The position numbers were made by a program, and so were the translations under genes. Under the pieces are notes generated by a model, which worked only from the letters and a program-made list of their open reading frames with translations, made no database searches and was not told where the DNA came from. Below are positions 23,738 to 35,700 of a stretch of DNA of 64,000 bases, piece by piece (position 1 is the stretch's first letter; every line of letters starts with the position of its first letter). Source of the stretch: Echinococcus granulosus (lineage: Eukaryota; Platyhelminthes; Cestoda; Cyclophyllidea; Taeniidae); NCBI RefSeq assembly GCF_000524195.1, contig NW_020170381.1, forward strand, positions 147,366 to 211,365, read 5' to 3'.

Positions 23738-26700
23738 CTAGTAATACTACTTTAAAATGGGTATTTAGTTGCCATTTCTACCAGTTTTTCTTGCCCTTTG
23801 CTCGATTCTTTTTGTTGTGGTAGAAAGATGCCCTGCGGCATTACATATTTCAAACATTAAATCAAAACATCTCTTTAAAGTACATTAAATAATTTAAAAC
23901 TTAACCATCCGCCTCCAGCCCCCATTGTATCTTTGAAAATTTGAATAACATACTTACATGCAAGCCTCCGGCTTCTCTAAATAAGTTTCCATCCAAATTA
24001 GATAGGCGGTCCAATGTCAACGCGAATTGTAGCCGAAAATATGTAGCTAAATTATTGAACCAAGTTCATATGGAAGCTCCATCTTCGGAAAAGAGCAGAA
24101 TAATACCAGCTGACATCGACTAAATTTTTTTGAAATACTATGATTACTCTACTATTTCTACCAGTTCAATTTAACCATAGTCGATTTAAAGAAGTCGTGA
24201 CATTCGTGTAAATGCCTACGTGAGTCTACGCTGAATGGATAGGATCCACTGGTTCCAAAATTTGTTTTTGATGACATTTTCGATGGACTGTTCCAATGCA
24301 AAATCCGCAGTCCATCCCACTCTAATCTATTAAAGCAATTTATTGAAACATGAGTGCTTGCCGGAATCCTCCTGCCCTGCCAGTAAATAGGCAATGTGAA
24401 TAATTAGCGTTGTCCCCGAGCTGCAAATTCCAAGCACAGGGGAGTCGATGAACTCGAGTACTATTGAAGTAGAGGGCTGCGTTAACAACATCCTAAAGGC
24501 AAAGAAAGGAACAATGAAATCTTCATAACAGTGCAACATACTTCACTCAGTGTAAAATTCGTTCCAAAAACGTTACCCTGATGCTTTCGCCCTCTTATTT
24601 GTTCCATTTTTTAGAGTATGCTGGTGTCACTAAAGTTTGCTAAAGCATGCGATCTTATTTGGAGATTACTGGTGAATATACAAATAATTATGTTAATTTT
24701 AAGGTTCGAGACAATAATGTACTTTAAATGAATGCTTGAGTTTTACCCCAAAGGCTGGATTTCGATTTGCTTTCATTAAAAATGGCTTTATTTTAGTAAC
24801 ATATATTAATGTGAAAGGATATTATTAGTGATTGTGACGTATTTAAAGTTATTAAGAGAAATAATAAACTATTTTATTTAGCAAAAGTGATATGAAGACA
24901 AACCTGGTCAGCCAAGGATGTGTAAGACATATTTTTCAGCAATTTTTGCGCCACACTTTTCCAATGCCAATTCCAACCGACTCCTCGCATCTTTTGCAAA
25001 TCCATTAGCACTACTCCTGTATTATATCCTCGACCCTAGATGAAACTCGATTAATTTATCCCGAAACTTATTGTAAATACACGTGCGTTGACTTCATTAT
25101 TCATAAAATTTCATTATTTTAAATCATTTACAAATTACTACGGATGTCAAATATAGAACTTACCAAGGCCGGCCAGGAAGTAGTACCATGCCCCTTAAGG
25201 TACCAGTCACTTTGGTTCTCAATGAGACCAATTATCTTTAGATATGAGTTATTGAGATGGTTAGAATGTTTGATGGCCGCAAATAAGTAGCTCACTCTTA
25301 ACAAAATAATATCGCTTTATCAGCTATAATTCCTCAATGAGTGAAATTTCTGTAGAGAACCCATAGGCTTAATACAAATAAAAAGAACCCAAGTATAACT
25401 TGGTTTATTTAATCACCTCTATAAAGTCCCACTTTTCGAGTAATAATTAATTTTATCACAATATTTGAGGATGTACCTCTTCCTTTTCGAATGTTCTGGC
25501 CGATTTCCAGAGGCTGATAAGATTGCCTTCTACTAATGTATCCAGGTCCAATAAAATAACCTCGAATTGAAAAATAAAACCTAATGTGATGAACATAAAA
25601 GTGCTACGCATACCCTAATATACACCTTCTAAGTTCAATGGCATAACATAGTGCTTTCACCCAAAAAACTCACTCTTTTAATCTCGCAGGGTAGTATATC
25701 CGATATAACAAGCTTCACAAGTCCATAATCACCTGAATAATGTGCATTCGGAATCCAATTTACGAGGCTCTAAAGGTAAAATACTACTATTCAGTTTGGG
25801 CAAGACAATTGGGAATAAAGGAATAATGAAATAGAAATGGACATCTTTCCTCTATTTCATCTGAATCACTCTAAGCTACCTCTCTACGAGTCCTGACCTC
25901 GTGGAACAAGTTTTCTCCAGAAAACACCTATGTATACAAAAAATACTTGCTTTTGTTCTCTGTGTATTTGATCAGAATGGGACATCAACTAATGTGATGC
26001 ATTTTTCAAAGTGCAAAGGTGTAAATTTAGGAGCCTAATAATTAATTTAAAAGCGAAGTGTTAAATAGCATTGTGGGTTCATCACCTATAAAGTTGCAGT
26101 GAGGATTAAGTAAAAAAGCCTGATTTGATTCAGCAAATCAGCAAATGTATTGCAGATTTGCAAATAAATCTAATACACCTAACAAATTCACCAAATATAA
26201 CTTTCTTGTGGTAAGAAATGCACAACAAATGAATGCGAAATCGAATATGAATAATGCGTAAATACAAATTTAATTGCCTTAAAAACCTATTAAAGTGGAA
26301 ATAAACTAGGTAATCAAAAACGCTACCAAGAAATTTGCGGCGCTGTAAAAGTGTACTTTTACTAACGCCGAAATCCTCCAGGTTTCGAAGAGAACAGAAA
26401 GACTCTTGCAAGCATTTGCACTGCATATAATATGGAAGCGAAATTTCGGCAGAAGCTCACTGCAGTGCCGCTTGAAAAGACGATGATAAAGTATGCTTTT
26501 TACAAGCACTGGCACTTTTCGTGATGCACTCCCTCCGCCTACAACTAAGGCGACGTCAATTACTGTCACAGAGGCATTTTCTTTGCCACTGCCGTACTTT
26601 TCATCCTGTATGAATGAAAAAAGTCAGTCAGCCATCCAAACGTCCTGCATGTGCCAGGAAATAGCGACTTGCTTATTGGCGAAATTTCGTAATGTAGCTG

Positions 26701-27524
26701 CAGTTGTCTAATCCTCTAATCAAAAAAAGAATTTGCAAAACTATTTGGTGTGCTATTTTGTGAAGTTATTTAGTAAAGCTATCTCGTAACTCCTATGCAT
26801 ACATTTATACTGGGGAAAGTGGTATCTAACTCTTAATCAACCACAGGAAATGTGCGAGGTCAACGTAAATATATAGTGTACATAAAACAGAGTCTTCCCC
26901 AAAACCAAAATTAAAAAAGATCAATTTTCAATGACATTTGAGATGCCATAATGATTTGATGAAAGTAAACAACTTTACACCTTAGATTTAAGGTTGCGTT
27001 CACAAGATGTTCAAAGAATTCTCCTCGATTTCGTGCTGCACATTTATACAAATTCTTGTGTGCTTTAACAATATTTGTAATTTACTGCAGAAGTAATCAC
27101 ATGCACAACTCACCAAAAATTTATTCTACATAGCTTTTTATGTCTCAAATAATGGAGAAAACAATAAAGAATAAAGCAGCAAATTTCATTAAAACAAGTA
27201 ATTGTAGATCTAATATTAAGGTAATTATACACGATAGGATAACTAGAAAAGACGCATTTTTTAAATTTCAGCCAATAACTCTCAGGCGATTGCATGAATT
27301 AACGTTGGCTAGTAGATCAGCGCCAACAGCTGTTATCTAGACTTTGAATTCATGTGGTATTCAAACAAACCTGAAACTAACCAGATTTTTGTTTTTAAAA
27401 GGATGATCCATAGCACACTGGGTTGCAAAGGAAGTGGTATGTATCCAGATGGCAACTGAAGTGATACTCAGGAGGAGACAGACAGCCGTTACGAATGTAA
27501 TGGCTGGCAATCGGATCAGACGTC
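20351..27524 (-). CDS. LARGE1: LARGE xylosyl-/glucuronyltransferase (5' end in gap)
   Basis: Golgi type II enzyme that in animals polymerises the xylose-glucuronate (matriglycan) chain on alpha-dystroglycan. Exons in gene order: 27524(gap)-27382, 26605-26327, 25769-25674, 25560-25477, 25235-25164, 25035-24904, 24492-24350, 24326-24176, 23737-23511, 23192-23030, 22951-22820, 21471-21271, 20843-20623, 20459-20351. All junctions keep phase, giving 669 residues after the anchor exon. The first exon encodes RLIR followed by a membrane anchor ([18 protein letters not shown]). The N-terminal half is GT8-like and the C-terminal half GT49-like, which separates LARGE from single-domain B4GAT1. The C-terminus (GVKSLKYL) aligns with LARGE, so the protein is complete at that end. 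The start codon lies in or beyond the N gap. Confidence 0.93.
24176..26605 (-). other. GT8 (xylosyltransferase) half of LARGE
   Basis: Motifs in order: [58 protein letters not shown] (the metal-binding DxD, Asp-Leu-Asp here, Asp-Thr-Asp in mammals), [45 protein letters not shown] and ILHWNSPSK. Each has a direct LARGE counterpart at the expected spacing, except a roughly 13-residue insertion before ILHWNSPSK that coincides with the suspect 23-nt intron. Catalytic acids are kept, so activity is likely. Confidence 0.92.
27382..27524 (-). other. LARGE membrane-anchor exon, truncated by gap
   Basis: Reading frame encodes basic RLIR, about 20 hydrophobic residues, then IHTTSFATQ, ending at a GTTAGT donor in phase 0. 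This fits the signal-anchor of a Golgi type II transferase. Its 5' side disappears into the N run at 27525. A Met-initiated stretch just past the gap (27680-27625, minus) could be the N-terminus, but frame across the Ns cannot be known. Confidence 0.7.
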
Positions 27525-27624
27525 NNNNNNNNNNNNNNNNNNNNNNNNNNNNNNNNNNNNNNNNNNNNNNNNNNNNNNNNNNNNNNNNNNNNNNNNNNNN
27601 NNNNNNNNNNNNNNNNNNNNNNNN
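27525..27624. other. Assembly gap (100 N)
   Basis: Exactly 100 ambiguous bases, the usual placeholder for a scaffold join of unknown size. It falls at the 5' end of the LARGE gene, so true spacing, order and even orientation of the two flanks are not guaranteed by the sequence alone. Confidence 0.98.
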
Positions 27625-27962
27625 GTTTTATGTGCCGTGTAAAAACTAAGGGCTGGAAGACATGGGATTTACGAAAGCGCATTCCAGTGGCGTCAATTAG
27701 GGTTCTTTTCCATGGTGTACGAATTAAATGGCAAAATCCCATACCTCAAGCTGAAAAGGATTAAAGATAGTATCGTTTCCCTTGTAATAGCAAAGCATCT
27801 ATTAAAGATAAGATAGAGGCATCTTTGGGTGCGTACTGAAGAATTAAGTCAAAATAATGCTAACTACTGTTATCGACCATATTCAGAATGACCTAGTTTG
27901 TAACTGTGACAAGCTTTATGGTTACACTATAAGGTGTATTTAAGGGTGCTTGGAATAACAAC

Positions 27963-27968
27963 TTTATT
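27963..27968 (-). terminator. Candidate poly(A) signal of the 28-32 kb gene
   Basis: Minus-strand AATAAA about 160 nt past the stop at 28127-28129. It supports a transcription unit ending here, upstream of LARGE on the same strand. Confidence 0.4.
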
Positions 27969-28126
27969 ACAACATGAGGAAAGGAGTACAGGGATCTAGG
28001 TGTGAGTTAACATAAACTAGAAAACACCAGTATGTAAATGAGAATTGGATGAAAAGGGTAAGGAAGGAGCACTTAGTCCTAATAAAATTCTACAAAACAA
28101 TGTTGTTATAGAGACCAAAGTCATTT

Positions 28127-31100
28127 CTATTGTTTAAATTTAGAGGCGGAACCCGTCTTTCTTTTGCTCAAAATAATACACAGATAGAATGGAACGAGTC
28201 GTTCCTCATTGTTGTCTTTATGAGCCTTGAATTCGCATCCAACTGTTGTGTTGTTTAAGAACAATTCATGCGCATCTGGAATAGTTATTACGGCGTCGGG
28301 CATAATGACCTCCTCAATGGCAATCGACATATGACGAGCCTTACCTTATAGCTCCTAATGCTCTCAAACGGCAACGTATGGAGCAGCACTGCTACTTTAT
28401 AAGAATATGTTAAGATATTGGCGTTAAACTATACTGTTAGGTTAGTTCTCTTGGATACTTATGAATGAATTTATTAAATATGGGTTGCTTATATAAGGAG
28501 ATTTTCTAACAGATCTAAAATGCGATTCGTCAATTCAGTATACAAAATAATCTAGGTTCTCATTCACGCTGATCAAGGCGTAAAAAACCTTAAGCGTTTA
28601 ACGCTCCCGCACCCTACTCTTAATATCGCATGAATACTACATTGACATAATTTGAAATCAGTAAAGAATGCAAAATAGAGCATTCTATATTAAAGCAAAT
28701 TTAGCTTTCTGGTCAAATGATAGCCTTTCAAATTGTGTTTGTGGACAAATCTGCTTTTAAATCCTAATGCACAAAGCTGATTACTTACTGTTCATTTAAA
28801 ATCGTCTCTCAAGTTACCAAGTACTGCATGTATATATGCCTTCTTAATCACTCCAAGAGTGCTTTTATTAGATGGTTTTGGCTGGGAGGGTGGCAGTGAT
28901 TATCGCAAGCACGCTCCCTGGCCAATCAGTATTCACCGTATGGCGTATTCATGCTCTGAAGGAGAAAGTGCATTAAAGACCTCACCAGAAAGTTGCCACC
29001 TCTAAGTTGCGAATTTTGACGTAAACGACTTTTTTTAATGCTATGCGATAATAGCCGCCTAATGGATGCATTGAAAGCGAATGTTTCCAAAAACCGTGGG
29101 ATGGATGGGAATGCAGATGTACTCTTAGAATCAAAGTGATTGACTATAACAGCGAAATACGTTAAATGGTAGCGCATAACACTTGGCTACCATGGGGGGT
29201 TATGATAGAGTTCCTTCAAAAACGCGCAAGAAAACACTAGTTTTGGGGGCCACATTCGAAACCCGAAACGTTATCAAATGCGTGGTACACATCGTAAACC
29301 CGCAAAGCGCATTAAAATATACTACCCGTTTGATTTTCTTCCCTACAAACTCCTAGAGTAAGCCCACGGAATTTTTACGACGTTCTTAATTTAATGGCTT
29401 CATCTAATACATTCAAATGTGCCTAATTTCAAGTAAACTGGCGCCGTTCTAATATAATTTTGATTAAAAGAGGACAGAACATGAGAAGCAAACCTAATAA
29501 GTTGAATTTTGGCGTCCTTATAACAGCCTACATTTGTGTGTGAGTTGACCACTAATGCGCTTACTTCTTAGCCAAGCCGTAATAAACCCCCGCATCAGAG
29601 ATTGTGCGGTGGGCGAAAACGCTACCTGATGTTTTAAGACAGACTTAGCCGGAAGCATAGGCATGCTTTAAGCATTCCCTAGGCTGATTATCGACAAGAT
29701 AAGGAAAAAGTTGTTTACCGGCTCAGCAATGCCTTATTCGTTAAAGAATATTGGTTTTGGTTTTAGATGGATGAAAACGCATTTAGAGAGAAGGGACAAG
29801 GTGAGCCAGAGCGAGGAGACAAGCCGAAACCATCTCGGGCAGATTTCTAGTTTCGGCAGCTCATGTCAACTTTCTCGCACAAAACCGTAGTAAGTGCTAA
29901 CTTCTCGGGAATTTGCCGTGCCAGCACTGCAGTTCCCTCAAGGATAAGATATGCTACCCTACTGATAAATAAGCAGTAGATAGACCATCACAGCTTTGCT
30001 AGCGCACCTGTAGACCTTGGGTTAAATAGACTGAACCCCTCGCTCACCATTTTATAAAAAGTCTTGCGATTTACGATTAAAACTCACAAACAAGACACAA
30101 CATAGCACTAATTAGCCTTTCAGAGCGGTAAAACCAAACAAATATGGAGGTAACAATTTTATGAGAAGAAGCTCAGAAGCATTTAAACATGTTTGTGAAT
30201 TTCAGCAGCGGATAAACTTCTTCTCTCCATACTGTGCATGACAACATCTTGTCAGACAAGCACGAAGAGGCGAATTCAAAAGGAGAGGATACAGAGGTTG
30301 CAACAAATTCAGGTAAAGCATTTGAGTAGACCCATTGGGATACAAGATCGATCTCATCCACCATGCTTTCAGTCATTTCCGTTAAAGCTTCAACGATATT
30401 ATTAAACGCTGATAAGTCGCAGGACTCTTTCGCGATGGTTTTCTTCAGTGCACTGGTTAATGACTCACATAGACTGAAGATTCTCAAGGCCAATAAGCGA
30501 AGAAGGTTTAGTAAGTCGGCAACTTTCCCTGAACCGTGGGCAACAGATGTGCCGAAACTTAAGGTAACACAAGCACGAACCCTTGCACTAACATAGGAGC
30601 TAAGGTGTTCGTCATTCGACACAGTCATACCGAAATCAATGCAGTGTTTGTCAACCCTGGATTTCCGGCGATGTAGTGATGCTAAACCCGCACTACATTC
30701 GCATATGCTAACATAAACCTCATTCATCTGATTGAAAGATGAGCCAATCTCCTCCACAAGATGCGGTTCCAGCGTCTCCAACATCAGCACTAAGGATACA
30801 AAAAACAATGCATTGCCCAAGCCGACACATGTCCCCAGGTTCTAGGTACAGTAAAAGCATACCAATTTACAGATAACAAATAATTAACGATATTTCAACC
30901 AGTAGTTCACGCAAGTAGGCAGCAAATTCCTGTACTCCCAAGTAGCTTCATTTACGAGATCGAGCGAAAAACCCGATTGCTCGGAATGTGTTAACACCTT
31001 AATTGACGGTTCCAAAGACAATGAATATCCTACGGTGCAGGCACTGCAACAGGATAATTATTACATCCGCTGAATTGACTTACCGATCGGTTCAGGAACT

Positions 31101-32359
31101 TTTCAATGAAATGGTATTCGTGGAATAAGACAAAATAGTCAGTAGCGGACAAAATATGACCTCACTCAAAACCGAAAATCCCACCTGACTAAAAAACCCA
31201 ACCAGTGGAATTAGGGGCAAGCTAACAGTCGTTAACAAGGCGAGATATCAAGAACAGCAAACCCGGCCCCGCCGTTGATACACTCACGCAGTTATTGACC
31301 GCATTCGGAAGGGGCGGATTTAAACCGATATCTGGCAAAATGTATCGCCCATGTCCTCAAAATAAACCAGACTCTAAAACTAAATCTAAGGCAAAATAGA
31401 TTTTTTTCAGAAAAAATTACTAGTCATGATAGTAAAGAAATTTGGATCATCATAACAGCGGGCACACAGCATTATAACATTCAGGATATTGTCGAGGAAA
31501 TAAAATCCAAAATATTACGAAATTCTGCGAAAAAACCTTGTTGATTAGATGCTGTTGGAACACTTAACATCTTGGTGTGGTAGATGTCAATTCTAAAGCA
31601 TCTAGTAGTTCCCAGAATTCAATGTGCTAAAGACTTGCAGATATCAACAAGCTTTTATAACTATTTTAATAACTACCATTGAAAAAAGGCAGATTTTATC
31701 GTCACCACTATATGCATAAAAATGCATTTACCTACTGAATTATGCGCACACAATAACTTGTTTTGCATGCCATACTTAAAATTACTGGGTGTCAAACATT
31801 CCTCAGGAACAATAGTTGTTTATTTAACACATCTTGGTTCACATTCTCGTTATGCAAGATGGCGGCTTCCGGACAATATACCTGTTGACATTTCAATCCC
31901 CGAGCATTATCAACTTTACAGAATTTGCCTTAGACAGTTCTTTACGTTATTGCTAGTTGTTTTTCCGTAGCTTCTTGAGACTTCCCTAAAGATAAAGGAC
32001 GGTCTAAACTCGGTATACAATAGGTATTTGACTACTGGCATGGACCGAGGACCAGCCCAACAGGCGTAGAGCAATGGCCAAGTCTAAAGTGGCTCTCTAT
32101 TAAAACTGCGAGTTGAATTACCGTCGTACTACACTTCTTTACTACTCGGAACCGTTAGAGATTCGACAACGCCCAGCACGCTACAGCTTGTACGAATAAT
32201 TTCTGCTGTTAAATAATTGGCGCAGTTGTTTAATTTAACTTTGACAAAGTTTGCAGGGCCGCTAAATTTGCTAAAATGCATGTCAGAGGATTTTGATTTG
32301 CTCTTTTCTACTAGGGAAATTGCTTGTGTCATTTCCTTTCGCTTGTATCGTAAATACAC
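28127..32359 (-). CDS. Unrecognised multi-exon gene
   Basis: I do not recognise the product. Supported exons in gene order: 32359-about 32143 (starts MYLRYKRKEM), 31331-31288, 31043-30889, 30789-30233, 29123-28986, 28312-28127 (ends SASKFKQ and a stop). The strongest pair is 31043-30889 joined to 30789-30233: phases match and the joined frame is open for over 235 codons, with CVNYWLKYLLMLETLEPHL across the junction. It looks mostly alpha-helical, Leu/Ser/Glu-rich, with no signal peptide, no membrane span and no obvious zinc-binding pattern. The links 31331-31288 to 31043 and 29123-28986 to 28312 are not phase-closed, so at least one short exon is probably missing. It shares a 361-bp upstream region with CAPS, in divergent orientation. 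Seen: exons with good splice sites. Unknown: function and family. Confidence 0.5.
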
Positions 32360-32720
32360 TTTTTCGCTATGTGCGTCTGAAAGCGTGATTATATTTTTGC
32401 TTAATCGCCTTATTTTCTGCGCTCTATAACAAGATACAAACCCTGGGGTTTTCCAGCATACTCGATTTGTTGCCCGCTAATATTTGGGCCTCATTTTCCC
32501 TGGAAAATAATGCACACTAAGTACGTGACAATAGGAATTTAATATTTGCACATAAGTGAATATTTTTAGGCAAGACTTAGAATCTGTGAATTACTGGTTT
32601 TAGTGAATCAACTTGGATGCATTTCGGTGCATGAATTATTAAAATTGTGCTGGTCAGGTGCTTTAGGTCTGCATTTCGCTATGTGGTGCTTTTGGTGAAA
32701 AGACCGAACCATCATACATT
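32360..32720. promoter_or_regulatory. Short bidirectional promoter region
   Basis: Only 361 bp separate the first coding exon of the minus-strand gene from the first coding exon of CAPS on the plus strand. If both starts are right, 5' UTRs and core promoters of both genes must fit here. No TATA box stands out clearly from the AT-rich background; the call rests on geometry alone. Confidence 0.4.
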
Positions 32721-35700
32721 ATGATGCAAAGTTCGTCCTCAAGTGATGAAGACTATGTGAGATTTGATGAAAGTAATTCAAGTAGAAAAAGTGGATATTT
32801 GCCTGATAGTCGTGGATTAGAAAATTTCAGGTAAAACAGGGCTGCTCTTATCTACTTTAAGACTTTGGATTTTGAAACCTATCATAAATTTTAGAATTTG
32901 GGTCTGGAATTTACATGGGTTTCTTACCTAATGCTGGTCTACGTCCAAATTACCTCTGCGCTCTTTTCGTAAAAAATTTAATGCTAAATGTATCTTGCTA
33001 TCCAAGGGGGTGTTGATCATCAGCCCTGTTTACCGGAATTACTTTGGACTCTTGTTATGTGGGTTACGTGTATTTTATACAGCTTTAACTAAGTGGGATA
33101 TCTACGGGGCGTTATTTTATTATTTTCTTCGCCATCACTAGTAGCTCTTCTCACACCGCTTACCGTCAAGTTCCAGTTTGTCGATGTTCTCTATGCTATA
33201 TTTGGCAATTATATGATAGCGTTGACAAATGCTGTTATATCATAATGTCACGTGCCACGCCACGTCGTGTTATAGTGCGGAAAATATTACTAATGCGATA
33301 CTTCATACATAATATTATGGAATCTTCCATTTGTCAGTGATCTGTTTTGCCAACCAGACATTATATTTTTCCGGGGTAAAATATAAATTCAACACAGTCA
33401 GCAGTTTTTTGAGTCATCCGAATATCTGATTCTACCTCAAGGCATTTCTCCTGATTAGTTTTGTGCTTTTGGATGGATACGCTCGGAATTCCGACGATTA
33501 GTTTGTATGCTGTCACGAAACATGAATTATCTTTTATAAGGATCCACTCTTCACTTTGCCTTTTAGGTACCAAACATGTTCGCGCTTGCAGTATCTTGAT
33601 GAAATCGATTCTACACGAAGTGTTCGCTCACGTCAAACGTCTGCACTTTCAAAAGTTGTTGAAACAGGACTATTAAGTCGACGCTCTGGCTTTGAGTCCC
33701 AACGCTCCATTCCCAAAGCCACGCCTTTAACGATCCGAACTTCTAGCCTCAAGTTTCGTCGACCAATGCTGGCGCATTCTTCATCTTCCATCAATTCTTT
33801 CGCTGATGAAAACAAGTCTCATCAAGTTGTCACACTCCAAACACCCTTGTTGTCTGCTGAAGATCGGAGCTCTTCGGGAAGAAGCAACCAATGCTCTTCT
33901 TCTGATCTCTCCTCCATTCGTTCTTACAGTGTCATTTCAGTCCCTGTAACTAGCCATGACACTACGCGATCTTATCAGGATTCTCCTATTTTTGGGACCT
34001 CCTTTTCTAGCTCTGCTACGGGAGGAGTGGGTCGTATTGGTGAACTCCGGAACAGCAGATTTCCTAGTGCTGTTGGAAGAGCTAGGGGGACTGACGAAAA
34101 TTTTCAAAGTCGAAGTGAAACTTCTGGGACTTCTAATCCATCACTTTCCACCGGCTTGATTTCATCTGTTGATACAGCTGAAGAAATCCATAAACTTCGA
34201 CTTCAATTGTGAGTTGTCATGGATAAATGCTTCCTAGTTTAATTCAACATTATGCGTTTTCAAAATTGAGCATTAATTATGTATTACTATGGTGTTAGTC
34301 ATCGGTACTTTATGTTCCCATCCATGTTGTAACCCGTGTCATCACAGAACCATGATTACACTCTTCGCTGGCCTCTTTACCATTGCTAATTATGCTTGGC
34401 GATTTTTTACATCCAGTTCTCTACCATAACTAAAATCTGGTTTTTGCGCTCAATAAGGTGACTTACATGTAAAAATGACCTGTAGACGATTGCTCAAATA
34501 AATTTCTTTAGTTGAGCAGAGCCAGCTCAAAATCGAGTTAAACTATTTCAGTGTTTTCATGACCCACATACTGAACATTAATTTGCGTCAGAATCATTTA
34601 TGATAACTTAAAGCAAGGTTTTGTTTTTTGATGTACTTGCTAGTGCAATCTCAGAAGCCACCACATTTTTATTTCTTTTTCGTTTTTTAGTAAGATCAAT
34701 TGTGCCCACTCGAGTTTGAGATACTATACAGTTACTTGAAATCCTTAGCAGCGTTTTCACCACTTGAGTGAACAACTGCGGTCGATTTGAAAATGATCTT
34801 ATGAACTTTATATATTTTCTCCTTTCAAAGTCTGCATGATTCGCCTTTGGTGGATTTTATGACAATGCACTTCCCACTGTCACATGACCTTAGCTACAGC
34901 GAGCCGAGAGAAGCTTGAACACTCCGAGTTAACGCATTGATTCTTCCTTTCGTGGACAATTATTCTAGGGCACTTTTTTTCAAATGAATATAAGCGAGCG
35001 ATTTAAGTATCCCTCTCTATCCTACTCGGGCATTCCAGTTGATAAGCTTGCGCATTTAGACAAGCGAACCCAGTCCCTAATATCCTAATGCTCAGAATGT
35101 TTTGAAAAATTATCACTAGTCCTTTAATTATGAGGTATTTCCATCATCTTCATATACGCAGAAAATAATGAACTCCAAGTATTTCTTCTGAAAGCCTAAT
35201 CTACCGCAATGAGTAGTGTCCGCATGTCTAGGTCTATGCTAAGCATTATTTTCGGTATTTTCTGTTGATGTGTATTACGCCGATGCAATGAAGCTTTCGA
35301 CCCACTCCTTTGCATGTCTTAATGCCCTACTTATTGTAATATATTTGAATTTCCCACAAAAATAGTTGTTTAAATACCATCTTTCTTACAAAAACTACAA
35401 ATTAGCTTGAGCGCCCCCTTGCCATTGTTCAGATTCAGCAAGTACACCAGTTCTCTTAATCGCATTTGTAAATAAAATGCATGTAGGCAGCATGTGCTTG
35501 CCATAAAATATGGTATTTATTAAAAAATATGATTTCTTACTTATTTAGGCATTCGTTGTTAAATTTCCAGTTCTGAAGCTGAAAAACCAGATTTTAATCC
35601 TGCATTTTTGTGCTTAAGTAGCTAATGTATTAGAGTAGTTTGATTCCACTGTTTGTAACACAACTGAGCATCTAAACCTTATGCCGATTCGCGCAAATGC

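Noticed and set aside
31722..31970. Plus-strand ORF with a YRICL segment resembling the LARGE C-terminus
   Set aside because: The genuine LARGE C-terminal exons are present at 20351-20843 in correct order; five shared residues on the opposite strand, with no flanking exon, are best read as chance.
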